A program made the position numbers and the translations under genes. DNA of 64,000 bases from assembly GCA_964517605.1 (NCBI GenBank), contig CAZFCE010000001.1, positions 124,001-188,000 of the forward strand, in the 5' to 3' direction. Below, in pieces: positions 41,971-50,231 of the stretch; position 1 is the first letter of the stretch; each line of letters opens with the position of its first letter. The notes under the pieces were generated by a model. That model ran no database searches, was not told the origin of the DNA, and was given only the letters and a program-made list of their open reading frames with translations. The DNA comes from J095 sp964517605 (GTDB taxonomy: Bacteria > Chloroflexota > Anaerolineae > 4572-78 > J111).

Positions 41971-43067
41971 TTCTGTGCGGCAATCCCCAGGCGCAATATT
42001 TAACCCACCAAACCGAAATTGACGCCGCCATTCGGCGCGTTTTGGATAAGGGCTGGTACATTTTAGGCGCAGAAGTAGCCGCGTTTGAAGCCGAGTTTGC
42101 CGCGTACATTGGCGCGGCTCAGGCCATTGGCGTGGGCAGCGGCACCGAAGCCCTGCATCTGGCGTTGCGGGCTTGCGGTATTGGCTCCGGCGATGAGGTG
42201 ATTACCGTAGCGCACACCGCTGTGGCCACCGTGGCCGCCATTGAACTGGCCGGAGCCACGCCCGTGCTGGTTGATATTGAGCCGGACTTTTTTACGCTGT
42301 CGCCGCAGCGCCTTGAGGCGGCTATTACTCCGCGCACCAAAGCCATCATTCCGGTGCATCTGTACGGGCAGCCGGCAGATATGGACTCCATTTTAGAAAT
42401 TGCCGGGCGACGCAACCTGCGCGTCATTGAGGATTGCGCCCAGGCGCACGGCGCTATTTACAAAGGCCGGCGCGTGGGGTCTATGGGCCATTTGGCGTGC
42501 TTTAGTTTTTATCCCACCAAAAATTTGGGGGCGCTGGGCGATGGCGGCATGGTTGTAACCAGCCAGCCCGATTTGGCCCGGCAGGTGCGTTTGCTGCGCG
42601 AATACGGCTGGGCCGAACGGTACATCAGCCATACGGTGGGGTTAAACTCGCGGCTGGATGAGTTGCAGGCGGCGGTGCTGCGCGTTAAATTGCGCCACCT
42701 GGATGCCGATAACGCCGCCCGCGCCCGGCTGGCGGCCATCTACACCCAAAATTTGCCCGGCCACAGCCTGATTTTGCCGCCGACCCGGCCCGATGTAACG
42801 CACGTTTACCATTTATACGTGGTGCGCTCGGCCCGGCGGGATGAATTACAGCAATATTTGCGCGCCAATGGCATTGCGGCGCTGGTGCATTACCCCAAAC
42901 CGGTGCATTTGCAACCGGCTTATCACGGGCGGCTGCCGGGATGCGACCACCTGCCCGAAACTGAACGGGCCGCGCACGAAATACTATCCCTGCCCATTTA
43001 CCCGGAACTGAGCGAGCCGGAGGTATTGACGGTTATTGAAACCATCAATCTTTTTGACCAGAGTTGA
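41967..43067 (+). CDS. DegT/DnrJ/EryC1/StrS-type sugar aminotransferase
   Basis: 366 residues. PLP-dependent aminotransferases of this family aminate NDP-keto-sugars. Motifs: GSGTEALHLALRACGIGSGD, VITVAHTAVATVAAIELAGA, EDCAQAHGAIYKG (aspartate at the PLP nitrogen), and the internal aldimine lysine in SFYPTKNLGALGDGG. GTG start overlapping the methyltransferase stop; the frame before it is closed by that gene. It is VioA/DesV-like by pattern, but the keto-position and sugar cannot be read from sequence. Confidence 0.92.
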   Translation: MILCGNPQAQYLTHQTEIDAAIRRVLDKGWYILGAEVAAFEAEFAAYIGAAQAIGVGSGTEALHLALRACGIGSGDEVITVAHTAVATVAAIELAGATPVLVDIEPDFFTLSPQRLEAAITPRTKAIIPVHLYGQPADMDSILEIAGRRNLRVIEDCAQAHGAIYKGRRVGSMGHLACFSFYPTKNLGALGDGGMVVTSQPDLARQVRLLREYGWAERYISHTVGLNSRLDELQAAVLRVKLRHLDADNAARARLAAIYTQNLPGHSLILPPTRPDVTHVYHLYVVRSARRDELQQYLRANGIAALVHYPKPVHLQPAYHGRLPGCDHLPETERAAHEILSLPIYPELSEPEVLTVIETINLFDQS

Positions 43068-43130
43068 ACTTGCAGTTTTTGATGGGACATTGGGCAACTG
43101 CAACTTGTTTTTCAAAGGGAGAACCTGGGC

Positions 43131-43805
43131 ATGAGTGAACACGTTAACAAATTGCCTCCAAAGGTTATTGTGTGGGGGGGAACAGGCGCCGCCAAAGAGG
43201 CGTATCCCATTATCAAACACTATGGCGCTAAAGTGGTCGCTGTTTTTGATGATACCCCCAATCTCAAATCCCCGTTTTCCGGCGTGCCAATATATTGCGG
43301 TTATGAGCAGTTTCTCACCTGGATTGCCTCGCAGAACCGAGACGAAATTGGGTTTTGTATTGCCATTGGCAATCCGCATGGCCGGGTAAGGCTTCGGCTG
43401 CATAATTTACTGGTAAACGAAGGGTTGGCTCCCATTACAATTGCGCATCCATCGGCGGTTATTGCCGAAGATGTTGAGATTGGTTTGGGCGTGCAGATTT
43501 TAGCGGGCGCGGTTATTGACCCGGAGGTACGGATAGGTAATCAATGTATTGTGAATCTGAACGCGGTTGTGGCTCATGAAGATGTGCTTGAAGATGGCTC
43601 AGAAGTAGGGCCGGGGGCAACGGTGTGTGGTGATGTACATATAGGCGTAAACGCCTGGATTTGCGCAGGCGCAACCGTTCTTCCCAGGATAAGGATAGGC
43701 GCTGATGCCAAAGTTTCTGCCGGGGCCGTGGTTGTGCGCGATGTGCCTGAAGGCGCTACTGTTTTTGGAGTTCCAGCCAGAGCGTTTGTGGTAAGCAATG
43801 AGTAA
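43131..43805 (+). CDS. NeuD-like sugar N/O-acyltransferase with left-handed beta helix
   Basis: 224 residues. The N-terminal Rossmann-like PglD_N domain (VIVWGGTGAAKEAYPIIKHY, FDDTPNLKSPFSGVPI, CIAIGNPHGRVRLRLHNLL) is followed by hexapeptide repeats of the left-handed parallel beta helix from HPSAVIAEDVEIG onward to GATVFGVPARAF. The family acylates amino-sugars (PglD, PerB, VioB) or sialic acids (NeuD). The likely active-site histidine lies in VVAHEDVLEDG. It sits one gene after an aminotransferase and one before an acyl carrier protein. Confidence 0.9.
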   Translation: MSEHVNKLPPKVIVWGGTGAAKEAYPIIKHYGAKVVAVFDDTPNLKSPFSGVPIYCGYEQFLTWIASQNRDEIGFCIAIGNPHGRVRLRLHNLLVNEGLAPITIAHPSAVIAEDVEIGLGVQILAGAVIDPEVRIGNQCIVNLNAVVAHEDVLEDGSEVGPGATVCGDVHIGVNAWICAGATVLPRIRIGADAKVSAGAVVVRDVPEGATVFGVPARAFVVSNE

Positions 43806-43880
43806 ATAATGGCACATTATTTGGCGTATTCTGGTTGCGTCTAAATTTACTTTGCAGGCTGTGTATGATGGAGGAAGCTA

Positions 43881-44192
43881 ATGTCTGATGACCAAACTTA
43901 CCGCCGGGTGGAGAAAACCGCCATTCAATGCCTGTTGGATGAAGATTTGCCGGTACAACTGCCAATTGGGCAGCTTGAGGGGATTAAGTTGTTGGGTTCG
44001 GGCGCAATTTGTGATTCATTGGGGCTTGTGAGGTACCTGTTAAGCCTGGAAGAAAGCATTAGCCAGGAATTTGATACGCCAATTACTTTAATGGACGAAC
44101 GGGCCATGTCTCAATCGCGCAGCCCATTTCGGAATTTGGCGGTTTTGATTGATTTCATTGTTGGGCTTTTGCCGGTGGAGTCGGCCAGATGA
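43881..44192 (+). CDS. Acyl carrier protein-like (phosphopantetheine-binding)
   Basis: 103 residues. Helical; the motif CDSLGLVRYLLSLEESI holds the serine (residue 46) expected to carry 4'-phosphopantetheine, preceded by aspartate and followed by leucine as in ACPs. The rest (EFDTPITLMDERAMSQSRSP) resembles stand-alone ACPs tied to single adenylating ligases rather than fatty-acid-synthesis ACPs. GGAGG precedes the ATG. The stop overlaps the next gene by four bases (ATGA), so ACP, ketoreductase and ligase form a translationally coupled set. Confidence 0.8.
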   Translation: MSDDQTYRRVEKTAIQCLLDEDLPVQLPIGQLEGIKLLGSGAICDSLGLVRYLLSLEESISQEFDTPITLMDERAMSQSRSPFRNLAVLIDFIVGLLPVESAR

Positions 44193-44896
44193 CAATGAGC
44201 GAGAACCCCGTGATGCTGATTACCGGCACCCGGAAGGGGATTGGCCGGTATCTGGCGCACTTTTTTGTGGAGCGTGGTTTTTTGGTGGTAGGTTGTAGCC
44301 GCGAAACTCCTGAATGGAGTTTGGAAGGGTATGAACATATTTTGGCCGATGTGGGTGACGAACACCAGGTAGGCGCGTTGTTTGCGCGCATTCACCGGCA
44401 GTATCACCGCCTGGATGTAACGCTTAACAATGCCGGTATTGCCTCCATGAATCATGTTTTGCTCACTCCGGGCGCTGTTGCCGAAAAAATTATGCGCACA
44501 AACTTTATGGGCACCTTTTTAATGTGCCGCGAGAGCGCCCGCTTGATGGCAAAACGCAAGTACGGGCGAATCATTAATTTTAGTACGGTTGCGGTACCTC
44601 TGGCGCTAGAAGGCGAAGCAATCTATGCCGCCTCTAAAAGCGCCATTGAAACGTTAACCCGCGTTCTGGCCCGCGAACTTGGTTTGTGGGGCATCACCGT
44701 GAATACCATTGGCCCCACGCCGATTGAAACCGATTTGATAAAGACCGTTCCCAAAGAAAAAATTCAGAGCGTGATTGACCGTTTGGCCATTAAACGGTTA
44801 GGAACGTTTGACGATGTTGCCAATTTGGTAGCATTTTTGGCAAAAGCCGAAAGCGGTTATGTTACCGGGCAGACAATCTACCTGGGAGGCGCGTAA
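44189..44896 (+). CDS. Short-chain dehydrogenase/reductase (FabG-like)
   Basis: 235-residue classical SDR. NAD(P)-binding LITGTRKGIGRYLA, NNAG in VTLNNAGIASM, catalytic serine in NFSTVAVPLAL and tyrosine-lysine in IYAASKSAIETL; C-terminal YVTGQTIYLGGA. The pattern matches 3-oxoacyl-ACP reductases. Placed between an ACP and an acyl-activating enzyme, it probably reduces an ACP-bound 3-ketoacyl group; an alternative is reduction of a keto-sugar. The start overlaps the ACP stop. Confidence 0.88.
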   Translation: MTMSENPVMLITGTRKGIGRYLAHFFVERGFLVVGCSRETPEWSLEGYEHILADVGDEHQVGALFARIHRQYHRLDVTLNNAGIASMNHVLLTPGAVAEKIMRTNFMGTFLMCRESARLMAKRKYGRIINFSTVAVPLALEGEAIYAASKSAIETLTRVLARELGLWGITVNTIGPTPIETDLIKTVPKEKIQSVIDRLAIKRLGTFDDVANLVAFLAKAESGYVTGQTIYLGGA

Positions 44897-46251
44897 TGTT
44901 ATCCTGGTTGTTTGAGCGCTTTGAACTGATTCCGCACAATCCGGCTATTATCTGGCGGGATTGCACTTATACGTATGGCTGGTTACTGAAAGAGGTGCAT
45001 CACTGGCAGGCCATTTTAGAACAGCAGAATATCCAACCCGGTTTGGTTGTGGCGCTGGAAGGCGATTATTCCCCGCATGTGGTGGCTTCGTTGCTGGCTT
45101 TGGTTGACCGGGGCTGCATTGTGGTGCCGCTAACCTCAACCGTTGAGGCTCGCAAGCCGCGTTTTATGGAGGTTGCCGAAGTACAGAAAATTCTGCGTTT
45201 CAGCGATTTTGATAGCTGGGAATGCCTGGACAGACTTGTCCCGGTTACGCATCCCTTAACGCGCCGATTGGTTGAACTGAACGCGCCGGGGCTGGTGTTG
45301 TTTTCTTCCGGTTCTACCGGCGAACCCAAAGCCGCCCTGCACAACTTTAATCTACTTCTTGAAAAATTTAAGGTTAAACGACATGCTTTACGCACTATCA
45401 CTTTTTTGCTTTTGGATCATATTGGCGGAATCAATACCCTGTTTTACATCCTATCCAACACCGGAACCATTATCTCAATTGAAGAGCGCAATCCAGATGC
45501 AGTCTGCGCTGCAATCGAGAAAAATGCGGTGGAACTGTTGCCAACCTCTCCCACTTTTCTCAACCTGTTGTTGCTTTCAGAGGCATACAGCCGGCATAAC
45601 CTGTCATCGTTAAAACAAATTACCTATGGCACCGAACCGATGCCGGAATCTACGCTTAAACGGCTACACCAGGTTTTTCCTGATGTAACGCTGTTGCAAA
45701 CTTACGGCCTTTCTGAGGTTGGTATTTTGCGCTCCAAATCCTTGTCTTCCGACTCGTTGTGGGTAAAAATCGGCGGCGAAGGCTTTGAAACAAAGATAGT
45801 AAACGGAATTCTGTGGATCAGGGCGCAATCGGCAATGTTGGGCTACCTTAACGCGCCATCGCCTTTCAACGCCGAGGGCTGGTTTAATACGGGCGATGAG
45901 GTGCTGGTTGAGGGTGATTATATGCGGATTTTAGGGCGGCGCTCCGAAATGATTAACGTTGGGGGCGAAAAAGTTCATCCGGCCGAAGTTGAAAGCGCCC
46001 TGATGGAGATGGACAACATTTTAGATGTCAGCGTGCGCGGCGAGGCCAATCCCATTACCGGCCAAATTGTGGTAGCCCGCATAACTTTGGCCAAGCCGGA
46101 GGATTTGCAAACATTGCGCCGGCGGATTCGCCAATACTGCGGCGACCGCCTGTCGCCTTATAAAATCCCGGCAAAAGTGGAAATTACCGATAAAACGCAG
46201 CACTCCGAACGGTTTAAAAAAATGCGCCGGGTTGAAGGTGAGCCAATTTAA
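44896..46251 (+). CDS. AMP-forming acyl-activating enzyme (ANL superfamily)
   Basis: 451 residues. ATP/AMP-binding motifs LVLFSSGSTGEPKAALHNF, TYGLSEVGILRSK, EGWFNTGDEVLV and GRRSEMINVGGEKVHPAEVE; the C-terminal lid holds the candidate catalytic lysine in ERFKKMRR. It is shorter than typical acyl-CoA synthetases (about 500-550). It should adenylate a carboxylic acid and load it, most likely onto the ACP two genes upstream. The start overlaps the ketoreductase stop (TAATG). Confidence 0.88.
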   Translation: MLSWLFERFELIPHNPAIIWRDCTYTYGWLLKEVHHWQAILEQQNIQPGLVVALEGDYSPHVVASLLALVDRGCIVVPLTSTVEARKPRFMEVAEVQKILRFSDFDSWECLDRLVPVTHPLTRRLVELNAPGLVLFSSGSTGEPKAALHNFNLLLEKFKVKRHALRTITFLLLDHIGGINTLFYILSNTGTIISIEERNPDAVCAAIEKNAVELLPTSPTFLNLLLLSEAYSRHNLSSLKQITYGTEPMPESTLKRLHQVFPDVTLLQTYGLSEVGILRSKSLSSDSLWVKIGGEGFETKIVNGILWIRAQSAMLGYLNAPSPFNAEGWFNTGDEVLVEGDYMRILGRRSEMINVGGEKVHPAEVESALMEMDNILDVSVRGEANPITGQIVVARITLAKPEDLQTLRRRIRQYCGDRLSPYKIPAKVEITDKTQHSERFKKMRRVEGEPI

Positions 46252-46325
46252 GGCTTGTGCTGCCACAAACAGTTGCCATCTGTGAGCGCACCCGCAAGGT
46301 TTATTGAAAGAGGAAGATAGATATT

Positions 46326-47444
46326 ATGGAACCCATTCACATGGCCGGCCCGTGGATCACGGAACATGAAATCAAAACAGTGGAAGATGCCATGCGTAAC
46401 GGCTGGTACCAAAACCCCTATTATTACTGCGAAACTTTTCAAAGAGAATTTGCCGCCTACCACAACCGCAAATACGGCATTATGACGCCCAACTGCACCA
46501 CAGCGATTCATTTGCTGCTAACCGGCCTGGGCATCACTACCGGCGATGAGGTGATTGTGCCCGAATGCACCTGGATTGCCACCGCCGCGCCTATCACTTA
46601 CCTGGGCGCAACCCCCGTGTTTGCCGATATTGAGCCGGCTAACTGGTGCCTCGATCCGGCATCGGTTGAAAAAAACATTACGCCCCGCACCAAAGCCATT
46701 ATTGTGGTGGATTTGTTTGGCAACATGCCGTTAATGGCGGAACTCATTGAGATTGCTAACCGCCACAACCTGCCGCTGATAGAAGACGCGGCGGAGGCGT
46801 TGGGTTCCAGCTATAAAAACGTTAAGGCCGGTAAATTTGGCGTGGGGTCGGTGTTTAGTTTTCACCGCACCAAAACCATTACCACCGGCGAGGGCGGCAT
46901 GCTGCTGCTGGATGATGACAAGTTGTACGAGCGCTGCATGTTTTTACGCGATCATGGCCGCAAAACCGGTGGGCCAATGTATTACAACTTTGAAGTTACC
47001 TACAAATATATGCCGTTTAACGTACAGGCGGCGCTGGGGTACGCTCAATTTCAACGGGTTGATGAATTGATTGCCCGCAAACGACAAATTTACCACATGT
47101 ACCAGGAACGCCTGGCCAATGTGCCCGACATCCAACTCAACGCCGAACCCGCCGGCGTGGTGAACGGCGCGTGGATTACCGGCCTGGTTTTTGGCCCCAG
47201 CCACCGGCTCAGCAAACTCGAAGCGATGGATCAGTTGCAGCAATTGGGGTTGCCGGCCCGGCCATTTTTTTACCCGCTGTCATCCTTGCCGGCCTACCCC
47301 GATTGCGAAGCCGTGTACCGGCCCCGCAACCCCGCTGCCTACGATATTTCGGCCAGAGGCATCAACCTGCCCGGCGCGTTTAACTTAACCGAAGCCCAGA
47401 TTGACCGGGTGTGCCAGGGCGTTAAAACCATTCTTAAGTGTTAA
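46326..47444 (+). CDS. DegT/DnrJ-type sugar aminotransferase, second copy
   Basis: 372 residues. Begins HMAGPWITEHEIKTVEDAMR, then GIMTPNCTTAIHLLLTGLG, PECTWIATAAPITYLGATPV, IEDAAEALGSSYKNV, and the PLP lysine in FSFHRTKTITTGEGG. Pattern close to perosamine/PglE-type 4-aminotransferases. It is only distantly similar to the aminotransferase five genes upstream, so the two probably act on different sugars or positions, giving a diamino product or two amino-sugars. 46 bases before the first epimerase. Confidence 0.92.
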   Translation: MEPIHMAGPWITEHEIKTVEDAMRNGWYQNPYYYCETFQREFAAYHNRKYGIMTPNCTTAIHLLLTGLGITTGDEVIVPECTWIATAAPITYLGATPVFADIEPANWCLDPASVEKNITPRTKAIIVVDLFGNMPLMAELIEIANRHNLPLIEDAAEALGSSYKNVKAGKFGVGSVFSFHRTKTITTGEGGMLLLDDDKLYERCMFLRDHGRKTGGPMYYNFEVTYKYMPFNVQAALGYAQFQRVDELIARKRQIYHMYQERLANVPDIQLNAEPAGVVNGAWITGLVFGPSHRLSKLEAMDQLQQLGLPARPFFYPLSSLPAYPDCEAVYRPRNPAAYDISARGINLPGAFNLTEAQIDRVCQGVKTILKC

Positions 47445-47490
47445 CCCTTTATTTTGCGGCGTGGCTTTTTAGCGGAACGGTGGAGGAACA

Positions 47491-48501
47491 ATGGAACACA
47501 CTCAAAAACTCGCCTTGCCAGGTTTAAGCGGCCAAAAAGTTCTCATTACCGGCGGGCTGGGCTTTATTGGCAGCAACCTGGCCCACACCTGCCTTGAATT
47601 GGGCGCCGAAGTAACCATTTACGATTGCCTGGACCCGCGCTCCGGCGGCAATATGTACAACGTGCGCGACATCAAAAACTCCCTGAATTTTGTGTTTGAT
47701 GACATTATCAATTTTGAAGGCATTTCGCGCTGTATTGCCAACAAAGACATCCTTTTTAACTGCGCGGCCTCTACCTCGCACCCGTTTTCAATGCGCGAAC
47801 CGCTGATTGATATTGACGTGAACAGCAAGGGCGTAATCAACCTGCTCGAAGCCACCCGCCGCTTTAACCGCGATTTGAAATTTGTGCAGGTTGGCACCAG
47901 CACCCAGTTGGGCCGGCTGTTCTTTAAACCCGCCGATGAAACGCACCCGGAGTTTCCGCTGGATATTTACTCGGCTAACAAAAGCGTGTCAGAAAAATAC
48001 ACGTTGCTGTATAGCCATTCGCACCGAATTGCCACCACGGTTATCCGCCTGCCCAATGTGTTTGGGCCAAGAGCCACCATCAACAGTAGCGAGTTTACGT
48101 TTAACAACTTCTTTATCGGGCTGGCCTTGCAAAACAAGGATATTACCATTTTTGGCGATGGCGCTCAGCTTAGAAATATTTTGTATGTGGATGATGCCGT
48201 TTCGGCGTTGATTCTGGCTTCGCAGAACAGCCGGGCCGTGGGCGAGGTGTTTTTTGCCGTGGGCGACGAGCATTTTAGCGTGGCCCAAATTGCCCAAACC
48301 ATTGTCGAACAGTTGGGCACGGGCCGGGTGCGGTTTATTGAATGGCCCAGCGCCAGAAAAGACATCGAAGTGGGCGACGCCGTGCTCAGCAACAAAAAAA
48401 TCAAAGAAACTTTGGGCTGGTATCCGCAATGGACTTTTGGCCAGGGCTTGCTGGCAACCAAAACCTATTACCAGGATTGTTTGCCCGAATACGTGAGGTG
48501 A
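47491..48501 (+). CDS. NAD-dependent sugar epimerase/dehydratase
   Basis: 336 residues of the extended SDR family. The Rossmann motif VLITGGLGFIGSNLAH is followed by FNCAASTSHPF, the catalytic serine/threonine region VGTSTQLGRLFFKP, the YSANKSVSEKYT dyad (Tyr-x-x-x-Lys), and RNILYVDDAVSALILA. It would epimerise or dehydrate an NDP-sugar. The threonine-serine pattern alone does not decide between 4,6-dehydratase and 4-epimerase. GGAGGA precedes the ATG. Confidence 0.88.
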   Translation: MEHTQKLALPGLSGQKVLITGGLGFIGSNLAHTCLELGAEVTIYDCLDPRSGGNMYNVRDIKNSLNFVFDDIINFEGISRCIANKDILFNCAASTSHPFSMREPLIDIDVNSKGVINLLEATRRFNRDLKFVQVGTSTQLGRLFFKPADETHPEFPLDIYSANKSVSEKYTLLYSHSHRIATTVIRLPNVFGPRATINSSEFTFNNFFIGLALQNKDITIFGDGAQLRNILYVDDAVSALILASQNSRAVGEVFFAVGDEHFSVAQIAQTIVEQLGTGRVRFIEWPSARKDIEVGDAVLSNKKIKETLGWYPQWTFGQGLLATKTYYQDCLPEYVR

Positions 48502-48504
48502 CGC

Positions 48505-49455
48505 ATGAATATTTTAGTAACCGGCGCTCTGGGCCACATCGGGTCGCAGCTTATCCGGGATTTACCCCGCCTTTTCCCCGGCAGCCGGCTAATTTTGCTG
48601 GATAACCTTTCCACGCAACGGTACGCCTCGCTATTTAATTTGCCGTCCGGCGTCAACTATCAATTTGTTGAAGCCGACATTTTAACCGCCGACCTGCCGG
48701 CCCTGACCGCCCAGGCCGAGGTGGTCATTCACCTGGCAGCCATTACCGATGCCGCCAGCAGCGTTACCAAAAAAGAACTGGTGGAGCAGGTAAATTTTGA
48801 GGGCGCTCAAAAAGTGGCCCAGGCTTGTTTGCAAACCGGCAGCGCCATGATTTTTCCTTCAACCACCAGCGTGTACGGCGTGCAAGAGGCCGTGGTGTCC
48901 GAGGATTGCCCCATTACCGATTTGCGCCCGCAAAGCCCCTACGCCGAATCCAAGTTGCGGGCCGAACAATTGCTGCAAACTATGGCCCGCGAACAGGGGC
49001 TAAAAGGCGTGGTGCTGCGGCTGGGCACCATTTTTGGCGCTTCGATTGGCATGCGGTTTCACACGGCGGTTAACAAATTTTGCTGGCAGGCGGTAATGGG
49101 CCTGCCGATTACGGTGTGGCGCACCGCGCTGCACCAAAAACGCCCTTATCTGGATTTAAATGACGCTGTGGCGGCTCTTCAATTTGTTATCCGGCAAAAT
49201 TTATTTGATGGCCGGGTGTACAACCTGGTCACGCTCAACGCCACCGTTAACGATATTATCGAAACCATCCGCCGGCACGTGCCTGATTTATCCATTCAAT
49301 ATGTTGATTCGGCGATTATGAATCAGCTTTCGTACAACGTGGCCAATCACCGCTTTGCCGGCCTGGGGTTTGACTTTACCGGCGATTTGACGCAGGGCAT
49401 TGGCCAAACCATCAATTTATTCAACGGTATTAATTCGAGGGGTTATGAGCAATAA
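48505..49455 (+). CDS. NAD-dependent sugar epimerase/dehydratase, second copy
   Basis: 316 residues, extended SDR. NILVTGALGHIGSQLIRDLP, VVIHLAAITDAAS, IFPSTTSVYGVQEAVVSEDC, and the catalytic YAESKLRAEQLLQ. Starts three bases after the preceding epimerase stop and its end overlaps the next gene by 11 bases. Sequence-divergent from the upstream copy, so a second stereochemical or reduction step is likely. Confidence 0.87.
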   Translation: MNILVTGALGHIGSQLIRDLPRLFPGSRLILLDNLSTQRYASLFNLPSGVNYQFVEADILTADLPALTAQAEVVIHLAAITDAASSVTKKELVEQVNFEGAQKVAQACLQTGSAMIFPSTTSVYGVQEAVVSEDCPITDLRPQSPYAESKLRAEQLLQTMAREQGLKGVVLRLGTIFGASIGMRFHTAVNKFCWQAVMGLPITVWRTALHQKRPYLDLNDAVAALQFVIRQNLFDGRVYNLVTLNATVNDIIETIRRHVPDLSIQYVDSAIMNQLSYNVANHRFAGLGFDFTGDLTQGIGQTINLFNGINSRGYEQ

Positions 49456-50194
49456 AAAACTGTATACCCGGCAAGAGTTTGAGCAACTCCGGCTTGAGGC
49501 GGCGGCAAAAATGGCCGACGATGCCGAACTGCGCCGCGACGCCTTTGATGTGTTAGATAGAGCGGGCCGTTACTACTGGGTTCACCAATCAACATGGTTT
49601 GGCGAACCCATTTTGCAGGTGCCGCAGGATATGTTTGCCTTTCAGGAGATTATTTTTAACACCCGGCCTAAATTCATCATCGAAGTGGGGGTGGCCTGGG
49701 GCGGCTCGCTGTTGTTTTACTCCACGCTGCTCGAAGTGCTGGGCGGCGGCCAGATTATTGGCATTGATATTTATATTCCCGATGACCTCAAGGCGCGGTT
49801 GGCCAAATTTGGCTCGTTATCGCAACGCATCCACTGGATTAACGGCTCATCAATTGAAGCCGGCACCATTAACCAGGTTAAGGCGCTGGTGGGCGATTCG
49901 CGCGAGGTGCTGGTGGTGCTGGATTCTCACCACACTCACCAGCATGTATTGGAAGAACTGCGGCTCTATTCGCCGTTGGTGAGGCCAGGTTATTACCTGG
50001 TTTGCGCCGACACGGTGGTAGAGCATTTGCCCAAACCGGATTACCGCACCCGTGAGTGGGGGCCGGGCAACAGCCCGCAAACCGCGTTGAATCAGTTTTT
50101 AACCGAAACCGACCGGTTTGAAATAGATGCCGGCCTCAGCAATAAATTGCTCATTACCTGTAACCCCGGCGGTTACTTGCGGTGCGTGCGTTAA
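49445..50194 (+). CDS. CmcI-like (cephalosporin-hydroxylase family) SAM methyltransferase
   Basis: 249 residues. The core KFIIEVGVAWGGSLLFYSTL, IIGIDIYIPDDL, VVLDSHHTHQHVLEELRLY, and VCADTVVEHLPKPDYRTREW match the CmcI family, whose members include sugar O-methyltransferases of glycolipid and rhamnan pathways. O-methylation of the island's sugar is the best reading. The start ATG lies inside the epimerase's last codons. A histidine cluster near residue 160 likely helps bind metal or SAM. Confidence 0.82.
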   Translation: MSNKKLYTRQEFEQLRLEAAAKMADDAELRRDAFDVLDRAGRYYWVHQSTWFGEPILQVPQDMFAFQEIIFNTRPKFIIEVGVAWGGSLLFYSTLLEVLGGGQIIGIDIYIPDDLKARLAKFGSLSQRIHWINGSSIEAGTINQVKALVGDSREVLVVLDSHHTHQHVLEELRLYSPLVRPGYYLVCADTVVEHLPKPDYRTREWGPGNSPQTALNQFLTETDRFEIDAGLSNKLLITCNPGGYLRCVR

Positions 50195-50231
50195 TAACCG
50201 TAACAAATTACCTCATGAGAGAGGATGAACC

